Assembly: GCA_024225195.1 (NCBI GenBank)
Contig: JAAEMV010000331.1
Coordinates: forward strand, 1 to 34,098
DNA length: 34,098 nt
DNA from: Planctomycetaceae bacterium
Lineage (GTDB): Bacteria > Planctomycetota > Planctomycetia > Pirellulales > Pirellulaceae
Direction of reading: 5' to 3'
Under the pieces are notes generated by a model, which was not told the origin of the DNA, made no database searches, and saw nothing but the letters and a program-made list of their open reading frames with translations. Position numbers and translations under genes: made by a program. This document shows, in pieces, positions 17,596-26,871 of the stretch (the first letter of the stretch is position 1; every line of letters begins with the position of its first letter).

Positions 17596-18573
17596 ATGAT
17601 AAATCAGTCTCTGAATCTTCATCCGCGGATCTGCAACAAATGCCGTGCGAATTTGCGACAAGGGTTCACTCTTGTTGAACTGCTAGTCTGCATTTCAATA
17701 ATTGGAATACTTCTGGCACTTACCCTGCCCGCAGCGCAGGCCGTTAGACAGGCAGCGCGTCGAGCAACCTGTCTTTCGAATTTGCGACAAGTGATGATGG
17801 CGGCATTAAGTTACGAATCGACAAACCAAGCATTCCCTGCAGGCGACAATGGTGACGGGATGGGCTTTCTCGGCCCCTTATTACCTTCGATGGAAGAAGA
17901 AGCACTATGGGAAAAGTTGCGAGCCAAGCCTACTTCAGGTCAAAGTTATCAAAGCCGCTGGCAACAAATATCAGAGACCGAAATACCTGTTTTACTTTGC
18001 GCTGCCTCGGATCCCGAAGAAAATGTTGCATCTCTAACAGGTTCAAATCAATATACGACTCATTACTACGGAGTATGTGGCCCAGCCAATCTGACGACTG
18101 TTTACGCTAAGCGGAAAAATAATAAGTACCGTACGATTGTTTCAAAGGTATATGGTGATATCGGCTTGCAAGGTTTGTTTTCACCTTTGAAAAGCGGACA
18201 GTTTCGAGCGAAGCAATTGCGGGATGTTGTCGATGGTGTTTCCAATACCTTTGCGATCGGAGAGATATCAACATTCCAAACCAGCGAAAACATTCAAATT
18301 CCACAACGAACCGCGTGGGCAATGGGTGCAAAATACGACGCTTCCAAAAGAGTTGAGCAACTATTTACGGTCAAATCAATAACTCAGCCGATTAACTCTA
18401 CCAGTACAAAATTGAATAGCGTTCCGTTTGCAAGCAACCATGCTGGAGGCGCTCATTTTGCTTTGGTCGACGGTTCAACTCAGTACATCGATCAAAATGT
18501 ATCACTCGATATTTTAAAAATATATTCGAGCATTAATGGAAAAGAAAAAGAGTTAGGCGAACCACCTTTTTAA
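17596..18573 (+). CDS. DUF1559-type protein with prepilin-like N-terminal methylation motif
   Basis: '[45 protein letters not shown]' and C-terminal 'ASNHAGGAHFALVDGSTQYI' (H-x9-DG-like). Confidence 0.92.
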   Translation: MINQSLNLHPRICNKCRANLRQGFTLVELLVCISIIGILLALTLPAAQAVRQAARRATCLSNLRQVMMAALSYESTNQAFPAGDNGDGMGFLGPLLPSMEEEALWEKLRAKPTSGQSYQSRWQQISETEIPVLLCAASDPEENVASLTGSNQYTTHYYGVCGPANLTTVYAKRKNNKYRTIVSKVYGDIGLQGLFSPLKSGQFRAKQLRDVVDGVSNTFAIGEISTFQTSENIQIPQRTAWAMGAKYDASKRVEQLFTVKSITQPINSTSTKLNSVPFASNHAGGAHFALVDGSTQYIDQNVSLDILKIYSSINGKEKELGEPPF

Positions 18574-18754
18574 GTTTTTGAATGTTTTCACTTCTAAAAT
18601 CTTAATCAAGAAGTTGGAAATGGCAGTCTGCATAGTGTTCGGCAGCGTTCTGTATATAATTCAAACTGTCCCGCTTTCCCTTTACTCTTAAAGCGAGTTT
18701 TAAGCGAGTGGACCAACTAAAAAGGTAGCGACTGCTTAAATGGGTTTTTAGTAA

Positions 18755-19441
18755 ATGGAGATTTCATTTCGGCAAACATTGAATGTTGCGATGAGCCAGA
18801 CAAAATTAACGGGCTGGCAGTCGCCGTTGGACGTCCCAAATTTGGATCGTCCGCAAAAGCGTCCTTCTGATTTGCCTGGTGACGGTAAAGTGGCCGCCGT
18901 CCTTGCTCTGTTTTGTGACCAAAGCAACGATGAGAAATCGGATAGTCTACCGACCATGCCCGATCTTTTGTTAACGCAGCGAGCGATTAATCTGACCAAT
19001 CATGGAGGTCAAATCAGTTTTCCCGGCGGTCGACTGGAGCCGGGTGAATCAACGCAACAGGCAGCGATTCGAGAAACCGAAGAAGAAATTGGCGTTCATG
19101 AGTCAAAGATTGAACTCTTTGGGCAGTTGACGAGTGTCTACATTCCACCAAGTGATTTTACAGTAACCCCTTATGTGGGAGTAATTCGTGGCGAGCCGAA
19201 TTTCAAACGCTGTCCTCGCGAGGTCGAGCAAATTGTTCGGGCTCCCCTCAATCAATTGATGGAGCCAGAAGCTCTGACTTCCGGAATGGTGACCCGCTCA
19301 AACGGCGAGACTTTGAAGGTGCCCTGCTATCGAGTTGGAGGGCATCAAATTTGGGGCGCAACCGCAATCATGGTCGGGGAATTAGTTGAACGTTTGAGAC
19401 GGGCAGGGGGAGCACCCACGATTACGGCAGATCAGAAGTAG
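18755..19441 (+). CDS. NUDIX hydrolase, CoA pyrophosphatase-like
   Basis: 'LLLTQRAINLTNHGGQISFPGGRLEPGESTQQAAIRETEEEIGV' combines the CoA pyrophosphatase signature with a Nudix box. 'YIPPSDFTVTPYVGVI' is typical. Confidence 0.9.
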   Translation: MEISFRQTLNVAMSQTKLTGWQSPLDVPNLDRPQKRPSDLPGDGKVAAVLALFCDQSNDEKSDSLPTMPDLLLTQRAINLTNHGGQISFPGGRLEPGESTQQAAIRETEEEIGVHESKIELFGQLTSVYIPPSDFTVTPYVGVIRGEPNFKRCPREVEQIVRAPLNQLMEPEALTSGMVTRSNGETLKVPCYRVGGHQIWGATAIMVGELVERLRRAGGAPTITADQK

Positions 19442-19481
19442 TGAGTGAGATGCTGTAGTTTTCTATTTACTTCTACAGATG

Positions 19482-19718
19482 CTATTCACCACGACTCCAC
19501 ACATTTGCCTCACCATCGTTGTTAAATTCGACAAAAATGATGTTGGGGTTACAGCAGACGGGGCAATCCTCCACGTATTCCTGAGACAAACCCTCCGAAT
19601 AATCTAGGGGAACAATGATCTCCTCACCGCATGAATTGCAGGTGTATCCAGCCTCTTCATGAATAGCGGTATGATTTTCGGAGGTCTCGCTTTCACTATC
19701 GTCAAAAAAAAAGTCCAC
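19482..19718 (-). CDS. Small CPXCG-motif cysteine-rich protein
   Basis: Paired zinc-ribbon Cys motifs 'YTCNSCGEEIIVPLDYSEGLSQEYVEDCPVCCNPNIIFVEF'. Confidence 0.82.
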   Translation of the reverse strand: MDFFFDDSESETSENHTAIHEEAGYTCNSCGEEIIVPLDYSEGLSQEYVEDCPVCCNPNIIFVEFNNDGEANVWSRGE

Positions 19719-19762
19719 GGCATGCCTGTTCTAAAAATGTTCTCGGTCGCGGGGATAACCGT

Positions 19763-22543
19763 TTAGTCTTCCAGTTGAATAACTTTTGATTCTGACTGTG
19801 TTCCGTCAAAAGCATTAACGATTACTTTGGTGCCAGGTAAAACATCAATGAGTCCAGCGATCGCGATTTCTCCCTGCTCGTTGCTTCGGGTTCCTCGAAT
19901 AGCACTTCCGTTGGTTCTGTAAAAATGAACATCTGCATTGGGGAGCACGCGAATAGAGGGAATTTTCGCTGTTGGCGTTCGCCCTGTGCGAGACGAAGTG
20001 GTTTCTAAGCTGTCTCCTCCGCGAGGTGTTTCAGCGGGTGAGTCAACAAGATTTCTGATGCGTAATTGAATGTTTGGGTCTTGCTGAGTGGGATCAAATT
20101 CCATTTCGAGGAAATTCCAGTAAAACGGGTCATGACTGGCGTGTGGTTCCTGATCAGGGTTTGCAAAATCTTTATGGTAGAGCGCATGGACTTGGATTAC
20201 TCGTCCATCGACATCTTTCATTTGTCGACCAAATCCCGGGATTAATGCCCTCCCACCATTTCGTCCAATTGGCCCAAAACTGCATTCGATTAACCCGTGA
20301 TCGAGATTTTTCATAATGCATCCATTGTGAACATCGCCATAAACCGAAACGATCCCATCGCGTTGTCCCAGCAGTTCAATGACTCGGTCTGAACCAGCCT
20401 TCACCCAGCCGGCATAGTCGGCGGTAACCCGATCGCGTTGCGAAAAGTTTTGGGGGTGGTTCTTGCTTGTGGATTCGCCGTTTTTCGCTCCCGCCCAAAT
20501 GGTGTGCAATCCATTGATTCCCGTCAGGCAAATAAGAGGAGAGGAATCTGTTGTGAGGAGAGACTGTAACCATCCGTATTGCTCTTCTCCTAAGAGGCTG
20601 CGAGTAGGGTCTGTTCGATCGTAAAGGCTTTTGAATTGATTCCAACCCTGATCATCCCAGATGTCGACATCTTGACTGCTTCTCCAGAGCCTCGAATCGA
20701 GAATGACGAAAGTAAAATCTCGGTTTGGCATTTTCCATGCCCGCCATTTTTTTGGATTTTCATAAGGGTCAACATGTTCGGCACCTGTCGTTAGATGGTG
20801 CACGATTTGAAAATTTCTTCGCATGTAGGCGGGATCTTGACCGAGTCCTTCCGTTTTTCGAATCAGTATTTGTTCGGGGCCTTTTACGTCGTCCATACCA
20901 TAGTCGTGGTCACCCGGATTGATGACGTTCCAGTGCCGCATCATTTGCCATCGACTCGTTGGACCGCAAATCGAGAGCGCCACAATTTTATAAGCATCGT
21001 CGGTGCTCGGCGGGTACATGAGTAACTCCATGTACCAGACATCATCTTCCCAGACCATGATTTGAAAGTTGTAATCATCAAGGTGCTGATAAGCTTCAAC
21101 AGTCGGTTGGTCCCGAACACCCCAGGTATCTCGATGCCCTGAAATGGTCCACCCGTCATCATTACGTTCTTGAAGTCCAGAATTGATCGCATGACAACTG
21201 AGACCGCATAACTTGTAGGGCGCCTTCAACTGCGGTAGTCGACCAACATAGTTTCCCCCTCCGGGAACTTCGCCCACCAACCCCATTCCCGGACCGCACG
21301 CTTCGGTGCCGACTCTCTCGTCGGAAGTGACATTCTTTCCATCTTTCCAAACTGTGTAATAAAGAGTTTTTTCAGAGGGATTAATGGGTAGAGTCACGTT
21401 AATTACGGCGGTGTTTCGACGCCATTGGTTGTCGACAATCCGTCCCACACCGGCAATCTCTACCTGTTCCCATCCACCTTGAGGAGCGGGTGAATCGGCA
21501 ACCCGAATTTCTATCTTTTTACCGTCGGATGAAAACATACCTACAAAACGGACATGCCATTTTTCGCCTTTCAACGTCAGCGTATCGCCTAATGGGTAAC
21601 AGACGAGGCAGTCAGAATGGCCAACCTGTAGGGGTTTGTTTTGGTAGGGTTGAACTTTGAAGCGAGTAACATCAAAGTCGATGAGACCCCGCGATAGGAC
21701 TCCGACAAATCCATCTGTCTTCTGGTTTGGAAAGGAATGAGTAAGCGATACTGTTTTGGCATTCGCAGAAAAAGTTACCCGAACTTGGCATCGATTTTCT
21801 TCTGAAGGCAGCACGTGCACCATTAATCGACACTGGTCTCCCGGCTTTAACTGCATTGCTTCAGTAGATTTCAAGATAGAATCGGTGGACGGTGACAGGC
21901 CACCTTGAGAATTCCTTTTGGCTGTTTTTGTGGGTCCCATAATGACCAATTGCTGTTTGTCGCTCCAGCCAATTCTTATGAGTTGACCGAGCCGGTTATA
22001 GCTTTGGAAAACAGATTTTGCGCCAATCGCAATACCCATCAAACCGTAGCCATCCTGATGCATTTTCCAGCTGGATTGATCTCCTTTTGGCAATGCGGGT
22101 CGATCGGCGTGGTAGGTAAATTCAGTTTCTAATTGATATTCACCGGTGAGTTTCCACTGAGGGGTATAGATGACTCCGCAATCTAAAGAGGGATCGTATT
22201 CAGTTTTGTAATCAAAGTTGTGAGTTTCAGCGTGAAAGGGAAAACCTGTTCGCCGCGCGCGGTCTCCATAATTTTGCAATCGTCGGCGAAGGGCACCATT
22301 TTCGATTTTCCAGAAACCGGGATTTAGCGTTTGCCATTGCTGGCCGTGATAATTCGAGTTGGGGCGGTCGAATTGATACTCCGTTTCCAAGCTCTTTGCA
22401 GAGTTGAAAGTTGACGATAGCGCTGGATGTGGAGGAAGTGCCGAGGCAGCCAGCGCGGCGCCTGTCGCTCCGGCTGCGCCCTCTAAAAACGAGCGGCGAT
22501 CTAAATTCGTTTTTGGGTTCCGTTTGGGTTGGTCAGGGTTCAT
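19763..22543 (-). CDS. Tat-exported PhoD-like metallophosphatase/phosphodiesterase with large N-terminal extension
   Basis: The ORF reaches 22654, but the Met at 22543 gives 'MNPDQPKRNPKTNLDRRSFLEGAAGATGAALAASALPPHP', a twin-arginine signal. Phosphatase-like motifs: 'VINPGDHDYGMDDV', 'ICLTGINGLHTIWAG', 'VSVYGDVHNGCIMKNLDHGLIECSFGPIGRNGG'. Confidence 0.78.
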   Translation of the reverse strand: MNPDQPKRNPKTNLDRRSFLEGAAGATGAALAASALPPHPALSSTFNSAKSLETEYQFDRPNSNYHGQQWQTLNPGFWKIENGALRRRLQNYGDRARRTGFPFHAETHNFDYKTEYDPSLDCGVIYTPQWKLTGEYQLETEFTYHADRPALPKGDQSSWKMHQDGYGLMGIAIGAKSVFQSYNRLGQLIRIGWSDKQQLVIMGPTKTAKRNSQGGLSPSTDSILKSTEAMQLKPGDQCRLMVHVLPSEENRCQVRVTFSANAKTVSLTHSFPNQKTDGFVGVLSRGLIDFDVTRFKVQPYQNKPLQVGHSDCLVCYPLGDTLTLKGEKWHVRFVGMFSSDGKKIEIRVADSPAPQGGWEQVEIAGVGRIVDNQWRRNTAVINVTLPINPSEKTLYYTVWKDGKNVTSDERVGTEACGPGMGLVGEVPGGGNYVGRLPQLKAPYKLCGLSCHAINSGLQERNDDGWTISGHRDTWGVRDQPTVEAYQHLDDYNFQIMVWEDDVWYMELLMYPPSTDDAYKIVALSICGPTSRWQMMRHWNVINPGDHDYGMDDVKGPEQILIRKTEGLGQDPAYMRRNFQIVHHLTTGAEHVDPYENPKKWRAWKMPNRDFTFVILDSRLWRSSQDVDIWDDQGWNQFKSLYDRTDPTRSLLGEEQYGWLQSLLTTDSSPLICLTGINGLHTIWAGAKNGESTSKNHPQNFSQRDRVTADYAGWVKAGSDRVIELLGQRDGIVSVYGDVHNGCIMKNLDHGLIECSFGPIGRNGGRALIPGFGRQMKDVDGRVIQVHALYHKDFANPDQEPHASHDPFYWNFLEMEFDPTQQDPNIQLRIRNLVDSPAETPRGGDSLETTSSRTGRTPTAKIPSIRVLPNADVHFYRTNGSAIRGTRSNEQGEIAIAGLIDVLPGTKVIVNAFDGTQSESKVIQLED

Positions 22544-22821
22544 GGCGTTTATGCTGTAGGTGATAAAGTAGAGTTTACAGGCCTTCTTCGAATCCATTAG
22601 AGCAGACTTAGGTTGCCCGAGGCGTGCTTTGGTTAAATTTGCCATAACCGGCACGGACGCCTTGCGGTCGCCAAGCGTTGTGACCGGATCAAGGTAATGT
22701 CAAAGTGGTCTGAATTCTAATTTTTTATTTCTCGTGAATCTCTAACAGAGTGTATTTAATTGTGTTGAAGGGGTTCAATCTTGCAATCGGAATAAGAAGT
22801 TTTTAGAGACAGGATCTAGTC

Positions 22822-23115
22822 ATGAAATATTGTAAATTATCTCTCTTGTATGTTCCTTGCTGTTTCATTTTTGTATTGCTGGTACAGGCTTGGGTGCCAG
22901 CAGCTTCACAGGCGCAGGAACCGAGTTGGTATCCTTACGTGTTAGCGAGAGGGAATGACCGTTCGGTCATCAAGAACACTCATATTAATGATCGTCCGTA
23001 CCGCCCTCTCCATTTTTATGGCAACGCGGTTCGACGTAATCATTATCGAGGCAACCCAGCTCCAATGCCAAAGGATCTGGTTCGTGCTTCAACGGTAAGA
23101 TTGCGACGGCGATAA
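22822..23115 (+). CDS. Small secreted hypothetical protein (97 aa)
   Basis: Signal peptide 'LSLLYVPCCFIFVLLVQAWVPAASQAQ', then a basic, Tyr/Arg/Asn-rich mature peptide 'EPSWYPYVLARGNDRSVIKNTHINDRPYRPLHFYGNAVRRNHYRGNPAPMP'. Followed closely by an intrinsic terminator. Confidence 0.72.
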   Translation: MKYCKLSLLYVPCCFIFVLLVQAWVPAASQAQEPSWYPYVLARGNDRSVIKNTHINDRPYRPLHFYGNAVRRNHYRGNPAPMPKDLVRASTVRLRRR

Positions 23116-23145
23116 TGATTCGCAATGTGGGTTAAAGGCTAAATG

Positions 23146-23178
23146 AGAACGGTGGGTTTTTCCTACCGTTCTTTTTTT
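23146..23178 (+). terminator. Intrinsic terminator after the small secreted protein gene
   Basis: 11-bp stem agaacggtggg-ttttt-cctaccgttct (one G-T wobble) followed directly by ttttttt. Confidence 0.9.
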
Positions 23179-23490
23179 GCAAATTTTGTCGGGGAATTGA
23201 AGTACTTTGATTTGTACCTAGGGGCTTTTTAAGTCGTGCGTCACATGAATTACCCATCGCAGCGACTTTGGCATCGGTGTCAAAAAATACTTATCCGCGG
23301 TTTTTTTTAAATCAAAGTCTCTTTTGCCATTTTTTGTTGGCGGTAAAGAACCGGACGGTTTAAAAATATTGTAGTGCGTAGTTTGAGCTACTTTGATTGA
23401 AATAATCCAACCAGCTCAACCATCAGTTTCAATGTAGGCCATCGAGCGTCTATGTTTCACGATTTCCTCCTTCGGCGATTTTGATTTGAT

Positions 23491-25320
23491 ATGAAAAATA
23501 TTTTTGCGATCCTGTTTGTTCTTGTTGCTGGAACAGCGTTGGCAGAGGAACAACCGAATATTCTTTGGCTTACCTGCGAAGACAATAATATTAACTGGGT
23601 TGGGTGCTACGGAAATCCATATGCGGATACGCCTAATATCGATCGCCTGGCTGGCGAAGGGTTCCAGTACATGCATTGTTACGCCAATGCTCCAGTTTGC
23701 GCGCCAATGCGAAGCACTTGGATTACGGGTGTTCACGCACTTTCGATGGGAACTCACCCGATGCGTAGTCGATATCCAATCCCTCACGAAACGATTAAAT
23801 ATTACCCGGACCTTTTAAAGAAGGCAGGCTATTTCGTAGGTAATGCTCGAAAGACAGATTACAACATTGGCGGCCGCAATGATAAAAGTCCCTGGGATAC
23901 CGACAAGGTGGATTGGGAAGTCCTTAAAAATAATCAACCGTTTTTTATGGTGATCAACAGTACCAAATCGCATGAGTCAAAAGCGTTTGGCGATGTGGAT
24001 AATACAACTCATGATCCGAAGGATGTACGGCTTGCTAAATACCATCCAGACATTCCAGAGATCAGAAAAAATTATGCTCATTACCATGATCAGATGAAAA
24101 AGATGGATGCTGATATCGGATCAGCACTGGCGAAACTGGAGAAAAGTGGAATGGCAGACAATACGATTGTTATCCACAATTCAGACCACGGCGGTGTTTT
24201 GGCACGCAGCAAACGATTTCTATTTAATAGTGGAACGCATTGCCCTTTGATTATTAGGATCCCGGAAAAGTATAAGCACTTGCGCCCAGTCGAACCGGGA
24301 AACAAGGTTAATGAAATCGTTAGCTTTGTGGATATGACAAAGACATGGTTGAATATTTGCGGAGCCGAGACGCCAGATTATTTGCAGGGAAAAGTCTTTC
24401 TCGGTCCGGACGCCGAAGCTCGTGAGTACCACGTTAGCTTCCGTGGTCGCATGGACGAACGTTGCGACAATGTCAGGGCTATTCGAGATGGCAAACTCTT
24501 ATACGTTAGGAATTACATGCCCTTCGCACCCTGGGGGCAAAAGCTAAATTACCTTTGGCGAATGAAAGCGACGCAGGCTTGGGATCAATATCACCGCGAA
24601 GGCAAAACCAATGCGGTGACGGGTCGGTTTTTTGGAACCAAACCAATGGAAGAACTCTACGACACTGCCGCGGACCCGGACAATATCAATAATTTGATCG
24701 ATGATCCAAAGTATGCCGGCGATGTAAAACGGTTAAGTAAAGCGTTGGATCAATGGCAGGTTGAGAAATTTGATTCTGGTTTAATACCGGAAAGTGAAGT
24801 TGTAAAACGATCGGAAGATTGTGGAAAAACCATTTATGAAATGGTCCGAGATCCTTCGCTGTATGATCTTCGCGCCTATCAAGCCGCATCGGCGATGGCA
24901 CTGGAAAAGAATCCGAAGAATCTTCCTGTGTTTTATAAAAATCTCAATGCAGATGATTCCGGTGTCCGTTATTGGGCCGTCGTTGGTTGTTTTAATCTGC
25001 AGGGAGATAGCTCTATCGATTTGGAGAAAATCAAAACCTGCTTGAATGATAAATCTCATCACGTTCAAGCAATGGCGGCTTGGATTTTATATCGAGCAGG
25101 GGATCAAGAATCTGCACAAGCGTGTTGGAATCGCTTGCTTGCGGGTAGTTCTTATGCGTCCCTAAAGGTTCTAAATATTATTGACTGGATTGGTGACGGC
25201 GCAGAACCCTATGTGGAAGCCATGAAAAAATGTGAATTTAGTCATCAGGGATACGTACCAAATATGAAAGAAAATCTTGGTGTCGCAGTTTCGAAACCAA
25301 AAAAGAAGCGTGCCCCGTAG
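23491..25320 (+). CDS. Secreted sulfatase (formylglycine-dependent) with C-terminal helical/HEAT-like extension
   Basis: 'EEQPNILWLTCEDNNINWVGCYGNPYADTPNIDRLAGEGFQY', maturation motif CAPMR in 'APVCAPMRSTWITG', 'TIVIHNSDHGGVL'. The C-terminal region 'VRYWAVVGCFNLQG...HHVQAMAAWILYRAGD' looks HEAT-like. Confidence 0.93.
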   Translation: MKNIFAILFVLVAGTALAEEQPNILWLTCEDNNINWVGCYGNPYADTPNIDRLAGEGFQYMHCYANAPVCAPMRSTWITGVHALSMGTHPMRSRYPIPHETIKYYPDLLKKAGYFVGNARKTDYNIGGRNDKSPWDTDKVDWEVLKNNQPFFMVINSTKSHESKAFGDVDNTTHDPKDVRLAKYHPDIPEIRKNYAHYHDQMKKMDADIGSALAKLEKSGMADNTIVIHNSDHGGVLARSKRFLFNSGTHCPLIIRIPEKYKHLRPVEPGNKVNEIVSFVDMTKTWLNICGAETPDYLQGKVFLGPDAEAREYHVSFRGRMDERCDNVRAIRDGKLLYVRNYMPFAPWGQKLNYLWRMKATQAWDQYHREGKTNAVTGRFFGTKPMEELYDTAADPDNINNLIDDPKYAGDVKRLSKALDQWQVEKFDSGLIPESEVVKRSEDCGKTIYEMVRDPSLYDLRAYQAASAMALEKNPKNLPVFYKNLNADDSGVRYWAVVGCFNLQGDSSIDLEKIKTCLNDKSHHVQAMAAWILYRAGDQESAQACWNRLLAGSSYASLKVLNIIDWIGDGAEPYVEAMKKCEFSHQGYVPNMKENLGVAVSKPKKKRAP

Positions 25321-25379
25321 AAACCAGATTCACCTATTGAAATTTCTTGACTTCGTTTTCACGCCTGCTGTATTTCAAT

Positions 25380-26807
25380 ATGAAAAAAACACTTGCTCTG
25401 CTGTGTCTATTGTTTGTGCTGCCGTTAAGTGCGGAGGCGGTCGAACGTCCTAACATATTGATCATCATGGCGGATGATTGCACATTTTCAGATTTGCCCA
25501 TGTATGGGGGGCGAAATGCAAAAACTCCAAATCTGGAGGCGCTTTCCAAAGAGAGCCTAGTATTTAATCGTGCCTATTTGTCGTCAGCGATGTGCCAACC
25601 ATGTCGTGCAGAGCTCTATACCGGACAATACCCGATGAGGAATGGCTGTGCTTGGAACCATTCGGCAAGTCGGCCGGGCACAAAAAGTATGCCGCATTAT
25701 TTGCGGAAATTAAATTATCGTGTTGGTTTGGCCGGGAAAGTACATGTGCTGCCCAAGAAAGCCTTTCCGTTTGAACCAATTCCGGGATTTGATAAAAATT
25801 GCGTCCGGAATCCAACGTCCGCCCACGATCTAAGCGCGGCAAAAGAGTTCATTTCACGTGATGCGGAACAGCCGTTTTGTCTAGTCGTGGCTTTGGTGGA
25901 ACCGCATGTTCCGTGGGTCATGGGAGATGCTTCGGTTTACCCGCCGAAGGACTTGGAGCTCCCGCCAAACATTGCTGATACCCCGAGAACACGCGAAGAT
26001 TTTGGGAAGTACCTCGCCGAGATTAGTTATATGGATGGTCAGGTAGGCGAGATTCTTAAAGCACTTGAGGAGTCGGGCGAATCAGACAATACGCTGGTTC
26101 TATTCACCTCCGAACAAGGCGCCCAATTCCCCGGTTGCAAATGGACGAACTGGGATACAGGCGTTCATTCTGCATTAATGGCTAGATGGCCAGGGAAAAT
26201 TAAGGGTGGATTGCGTACTGACGCGTTGGTGCAATATGCGGATATCTTACCGACGATTCTAGAACTCTGCGGTGGAAACTGTCAGGGCAAGCCGTTTGAC
26301 GGAACCAGTTTTTCATCAGTTTTAAAACAACCCGATAGTCGTCATCGGGATTTTGTATTCGGGATGCACAACAATGTACCCGAAGGACCAGCCTATCCAA
26401 TTCGTTCGGTCTGCGATGGTGAGTTTCACTATATTCGCAATCTCTCGCCCGCCGAAACCTACATTGAAAAACATCTAATGGGGGTGAAAGGGGAGGGCGT
26501 TCTCAACAATCCATATTGGGGCACCTGGATTTGGGATTCGACAACAAACGAACGAACGTACGGATTGGTGAAGCGTTACATGCATCGTCCTGCGGAGCAA
26601 TTATATCGTTTGACCAGCGATGCCTATGAAATGAGCAACCTTGCACTCGATCAGGAGTATCAGGCAACGCTTGATAAAATGAGCGGGGAACTCGATCGTT
26701 GGATGCAAGCTCAAGGCGATCCCGGGGTTGAGCAAGATACACGAGCAAGTCATCAAGCGGCCAAAAAAGGTCAACATCGTTTCACGCCTCCCTCAGACAT
26801 AAAATAG
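25380..26807 (+). CDS. Secreted sulfatase (formylglycine-dependent)
   Basis: The Met at 25380 begins signal peptide 'MKKTLALLCLLFVLPLSAEA' (ORF from 25347). 'RPNILIIMADDCTFSDLPMYGG', maturation motif CQPCR in 'SSAMCQPCRAELYTGQYP', 'TLVLFTSEQGAQFPGCKWTNWDTGVHSALMARWPG'. Confidence 0.93.
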   Translation: MKKTLALLCLLFVLPLSAEAVERPNILIIMADDCTFSDLPMYGGRNAKTPNLEALSKESLVFNRAYLSSAMCQPCRAELYTGQYPMRNGCAWNHSASRPGTKSMPHYLRKLNYRVGLAGKVHVLPKKAFPFEPIPGFDKNCVRNPTSAHDLSAAKEFISRDAEQPFCLVVALVEPHVPWVMGDASVYPPKDLELPPNIADTPRTREDFGKYLAEISYMDGQVGEILKALEESGESDNTLVLFTSEQGAQFPGCKWTNWDTGVHSALMARWPGKIKGGLRTDALVQYADILPTILELCGGNCQGKPFDGTSFSSVLKQPDSRHRDFVFGMHNNVPEGPAYPIRSVCDGEFHYIRNLSPAETYIEKHLMGVKGEGVLNNPYWGTWIWDSTTNERTYGLVKRYMHRPAEQLYRLTSDAYEMSNLALDQEYQATLDKMSGELDRWMQAQGDPGVEQDTRASHQAAKKGQHRFTPPSDIK

Positions 26808-26871
26808 CGGCTGCCAAATAGGCGCTGAATGAGGTGATGCACCAGTCAATTATAAGTTCTCTGAGGAGCCC

